Source: Corydoras sp. C115 (lineage: Eukaryota; Chordata; Actinopteri; Siluriformes; Callichthyidae). From it: a stretch of 64,000 bases of DNA. Shown in pieces: positions 60,901-64,000 of the stretch. A program made the translations under genes and the position numbers. Position 1 is the stretch's first letter; every line of letters begins with the position of its first letter. The notes under the pieces were generated by a model. It worked only from the letters and a program-made list of their open reading frames with translations, was not told the origin of the DNA and did not search any database. The stretch covers positions 454,001 through 518,000 of the forward strand of contig JAFMOC010000103.1 of assembly GCA_019802505.1 (NCBI GenBank), written 5' to 3'.

Positions 60901-62822
60901 ACATGCGAGCAAAGCTTATCAAGTCCAAACAGACCCAAGAGGGTGAGTGTCTGGCTCCAGCTTTTTTTATAAAGCAAAAAAAATAAAACGACTAAATAAT
61001 CCGCTTGTACCATGGGACAATGTAGGAACCGTATGCATTTCTGCCACCTGCTGGTGGACAGCAATAGTTTGCAGATCTTTATTTTAGCATAAATTTGCTA
61101 TTTCTTATTTTGCTTAAAAATTTATTTTTTTAAATAAATAATGCACTCAACAGTGCGCAGTGTTACAGAAAATAATAAGACATAATATTTGATAAGTGGT
61201 GACCATGCTTTTCAGAAATTCTGTAGTTGCAGTCTTTGAAAGAAAAGAAAGTGCACTTTTTTTGGTGTTAATATATTAGAACATAATTTAAAAAATCTTA
61301 AAATGTGTTAAATGCAACATCTGCTAAACAACACCACATAGAAATTACTTTATAACCCTGAGTTATCCTAATTATTTAACAATCATGAAGGCAATGTGTT
61401 CTTCCTGTGTTTGCTTGGATTTCGTTTTGGAGCTCAGATGTTTTCCAACAGTTCAAACTAACGTAATTAAACTATTTCAAATTAAATCAGATGACTTGTC
61501 ATTTTTTATTAAATAATTTTCTTAATTTGTTTGTCTAGGTGAATTTATTCCTCTGGATCAGACAGATATCAGTGTTGGTTTTGAGACAGGGGATGATCGT
61601 CTATTCCTGGTGTCACCTTTGGTAATTTCTCATGAGATCGACTCCCGATCTCCATTTTGGGACATGTCCCAGACTCAGCTTGAGAAGGAAGACTTTGAGA
61701 TTGTTGTTATTTTGGAAGGCATGGTAGAAGCTACTGGTAAGACACTTTTAATGATTAATTAATTAGGACCTTAGGTTTATATAGAGTATAAAGTATCTTG
61801 TATAATTTGATAATGGCAGAAGAGGTGCAATGATTTTTATGTTATCACACTTATTTTTGTCTTTCATTTATTATGTCAGGTATGACATGTCAAGCACGGA
61901 GCTCCTATTTGGCAGAGGAAGTGATGTGGGGCCACCGGTTCAGCCCGATGATGTCACTGGCTGAGGGATTCTTTGATGTTGACTATGGTGCCTTTCATCA
62001 TACCTTTGAGGTAGGACGGTATACAGTGACTGATCCCAGTGTTCCTCATATCCTATTTGAATCATTATACTTTAAAGGTTAATGTTTCACAATTTATTAT
62101 TGTGAAAGTTATGGAAATAGGTTTATGAATGAATAAATATTGTGCAATATTCAAACCGCAACTGCGAAGCCACAGAGGTAAAAGACCATCAATTTAAATC
62201 CTGCTATTCCCATATTTTTATTTTGTATCGAAACATTGTAAAACAAATGGCAAATGCATCATACATTGTGTTGACAATTCACTGCCAAGATTGAAATAAA
62301 CTTGTGATTGTTTTCTTTTGTCAAAAATGTACCTGAACAGGACTCATGTCCACGCTCATCAGCATAATTTTGCATCCATCATTAGCATTCTATTACACTA
62401 CCTTTATATACTTTTAATAAATACTTTTTGTTTATAGTGAGTATGTTCAGCTGATGCCACACTAGTGGATTTATTTGAACAGTTTTTTACATGTGGTAAA
62501 GTTATTCTGAGTCATGCCTAAATTATGTTTTGCCCAATAGGTCGATACACCTTCCTGTTCTGCCCGAGAGCTCGCACTAGCAACCGCTCGTCTGGAATCT
62601 CATCTTTACTGGTCAATCTCCAGCAGACTGGATGAAGAAAAGTGGGAGGGGCCTGATTTGACCAATCCACCCAAAAATGCTAATGATTCTGAATCGGTCA
62701 GTGAAAAAGAGGGTGGTGAACCAACATTCATTGTGGATGGAGTTATAGATACCCAGGACCAGTCAGTTGTCGGGGAACAGAATGGTAGTGTCACCACCGA
62801 CCAGTCAGAATCTGAGGCTTAA
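54973..62822 (+). CDS. kcnj9: G-protein-gated inward-rectifier K+ channel, kcnj9 (GIRK3)-like, 504 aa, 7 coding exons
   Basis: Exons are 54973-55267, 58281-58494, 59624-59825, 60750-60942, 61539-61736, 61880-62010 and 62541-62822, all GT-AG, in continuous frame to TAA. GIRK channels open on G-beta-gamma binding and PIP2 and hyperpolarise excitable cells; Kir3.3 works mainly in heteromers. TM1 lies at about residues 145-168, the selectivity filter TIGYG at 204-208 and TM2 at about 217-240. The cytoplasmic domain holds PNKRAETL at 248-255 and Asp278 (VGDLRSS), the position linked to Na+ activation in some GIRKs. GYGHRVITDQCP, the MA-EN-FS start and the end segment TPSCSAREL...LYWSI-SRLDE favour KCNJ9 over KCNJ3/5/6. 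Human KCNJ9 has 393 residues; here the N-terminus is about 80-100 residues longer. A second Met at residue 72 could give a 433-residue form. The 5' UTR acceptor ends at 54844. Confidence 0.9.
55268..58280 (+). other. kcnj9 coding intron 1
   Basis: A 3.0-kb intron. A degraded fish DNA-transposon-like repeat lies at 56828-57246 and a short tandem duplication (TGGAGTCTATACTCTTTTG twice) at 56524-56571. Nothing else was recognised. Confidence 0.7.
56828..57246. mobile_element. Degraded DNA-transposon-like repeat, internally deleted
   Basis: It starts ACTTTATTAGGTACACTATA and carries ATGAAATCCCAGGAGATCAT, TCTGTCTGGCAGACAATCAT and CAGGTGTTCCCAATAATGTG. These motifs occur in the right half of the same repeat family as 52976-53160. 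Most of the middle is lost and no transposase frame remains. Confidence 0.5.
58669..59005 (-). mobile_element. DANA/Mermaid-like SINE, full length, with target-site duplication
   Basis: From TTCATTCATTATCTCCCGCT to CTAAGCCACCGTGCCGCC. The 12-bp repeat CAGTTACACCTT flanks it at 58657-58668 and 59006-59017. It lies in kcnj9 coding intron 2, antisense to the gene. Confidence 0.9.
61040..61054 (-). promoter_or_regulatory. CTCF-like motif in a kcnj9 intron
   Basis: The minus-strand reading CCAGCAGGTGGCAGA matches 14 of 15 CTCF core positions. It points toward the plus-strand motif at 47486. Confidence 0.4.
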
Positions 62823-63091
62823 AAGAAAGAAAGAAAGAAAAAGCTTATTTAGGATTAGAAAGACTTAATTATAACATATTAGATTTGATTGTGAAACAAT
62901 CCATGCCTCCTGCAGTTTTTAACATTTTAGCCGCTAATGTATAGCATAGAATACTTTTCCCCAACGGGGAAATCTTAGCCACTTGATTTGTTGGATTTGG
63001 TAGCAGACTTTTAATACAGCCTTGCTTTCAAAACCTGTTAGGCACTTTTCTCATATGACTTTAAGCTCCCTGGTGTACACGATTCAGGAAA

Positions 63092-63097
63092 AATAAA
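63092..63097 (+). terminator. Poly(A) signal of kcnj9
   Basis: AATAAA about 270 bp past the stop codon, followed by GTATTGTTTCATTTTTTGTT, a T/GT-rich downstream element. Confidence 0.6.
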
Positions 63098-63277
63098 CAG
63101 GGTATTGTTTCATTTTTTGTTCCTAAATGTATTCTATAAGAGACACAGCTACAAATACAGACAGTCTACATGTTACCGGATTTTTAAAATAGCTTTATGG
63201 TACATAAGAGATTTGTAACGCTAGTTCTTGCTTCAGCATAATTTCGAGAACACACTATAACAACAATTAAAAAGTTC

Positions 63278-63601
63278 AGTAACACTTTACCTAAATTACC
63301 TATTCATAAGGCATTATTAGCCATTTATAAAGCTTTATAAAGTATTTATATTGCTTTGGAACACTTGTCATTAGCCTTTGTTAATTTCTATATATGTACA
63401 TTATCACACTTATAAAGTGTTTTTAGAACAGGCTTTATAACACAAAGTGACATAATGCATTATAAATGAGATATTTTAACTTATTATAAAGACTAGCAAC
63501 ATAAAGAACTTTAAGTTATGTGATGACTTATAATACACAATGACACAATGACTTATAATAGCTTATAAATGCTCTTTACAGACTTTAAGTAAAGTGTAGT
63601 C
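63278..63601. mobile_element. MITE-like element with terminal inverted repeats
   Basis: AGTAACACTTTACCTAAAT at the left is mirrored by ACTTTAAGTAAAGTGTAGT at the right (shared ACACTTTACYTAAA). The 320-bp interior is made of TTATAAAG/CTTTATAA-type motifs and codes for nothing. Similar TTATAAAG-rich sequence continues to about 63755, so the true end may lie further right. Confidence 0.5.
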
Positions 63602-63762
63602 ATCTTGATTTAAGTACGAATGTCGAAACATCTAAAGAATCAAATTGTCATATGATTCTATGACTGTTTATGAACATCTATGTACATTAACATTAAGACT
63701 TATGACTTATGTTATAAAGCATTATCAATACTTTATAAAGATGTATAAATGCACATATAATC

Positions 63763-64000
63763 AGAGGTGGTAAGTAATTAATTACTTAAGTAGGTTTTTT
63801 CAGGTATATGTACTTTAATTAGTATTTCTATCACTTAATATTTTTTACTTTTACTCACTACATTTCAAAAGAAATACCTGTAGTTTTTACTCACTACATT
63901 TCCAAAACAGGTTTCTTTATTTTATTTTATCTATATTTATTATATAGATTGATTACATTGCTTGGTAATGCAGTTAATGAAGTTCAAATCTGAATGGTGT
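63763..64000 (+). repeat. Start of a further transposon-like repeat, cut by the window end
   Basis: CAGAGGTGGTAAGTAATTAATTACTTAAGTAGG followed by TTTTACTCACTACATTTC (twice) resembles the ends of abundant fish hAT-type non-autonomous elements. The other end lies outside the window. Confidence 0.45.

Overview
This is a stretch of a vertebrate nuclear genome, almost certainly a teleost fish. The evidence is spliced genes with GT-AG introns, vertebrate protein families, long CA/TA/ATT microsatellites, and many copies of a DANA/Mermaid-like tRNA-derived SINE. The repeat style suggests an otophysan fish such as a catfish, but this is a weak inference. There is no prokaryotic, phage or CRISPR content.

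Four protein-coding genes could be rebuilt exon by exon with intact frames. In order they are abhd17a (minus, CDS 6893-11773, 4 coding exons, 318 aa, a depalmitoylase), a cdc34/UBE2R-type E2 ubiquitin-conjugating enzyme (plus, 18468-32703, 5 exons, 239 aa), an ATP-Mg/Pi mitochondrial carrier of the SCaMC-1 type (minus, 37567-46983, 10 exons, 476 aa), and a kcnj9-like G-protein-gated inward rectifier (plus, 54973-62822, 7 coding exons, 504 aa). The genes are not functionally coupled. abhd17a and cdc34 point away from each other, as do the carrier and kcnj9, and each pair is separated by a GC-richer promoter zone. cdc34 and the carrier converge tail to tail.

Region by region: 1-6.1 kb is repeat-rich and AT-rich with no recognised gene. 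6.1-13.4 kb is abhd17a with its 3' UTR and a probable non-coding first exon. 13.6-17.8 kb is a cluster of SINEs, ATT arrays, a tandem duplication and a terminal-inverted-repeat element. 17.8-34.2 kb is cdc34 from promoter to poly(A). 34.2-37.3 kb is an intergenic zone with four SINEs and a partly tandem-repeated unit. 37.3-47.2 kb is the carrier gene, its introns full of SINEs. 47.2-54.8 kb holds nested SINEs, a CpG-rich probable promoter and first exon of kcnj9, and its 5' UTR intron. 54.8-63.1 kb is kcnj9. 63.1-64 kb is transposon-derived.

I found no new molecular system. The observations most worth following up are the kcnj9-like channel (roughly 100-residue N-terminal extension, many coding introns, altered C-terminal PDZ motif, one unusual core substitution), a chimeric rearrangement at 13.6-14.5 kb that looks like template switching, a 30-base G run, a tandem duplication ending 42 bp from a coding exon, CTCF-like motifs around kcnj9, and a set of SINE insertions with clear target-site duplications.
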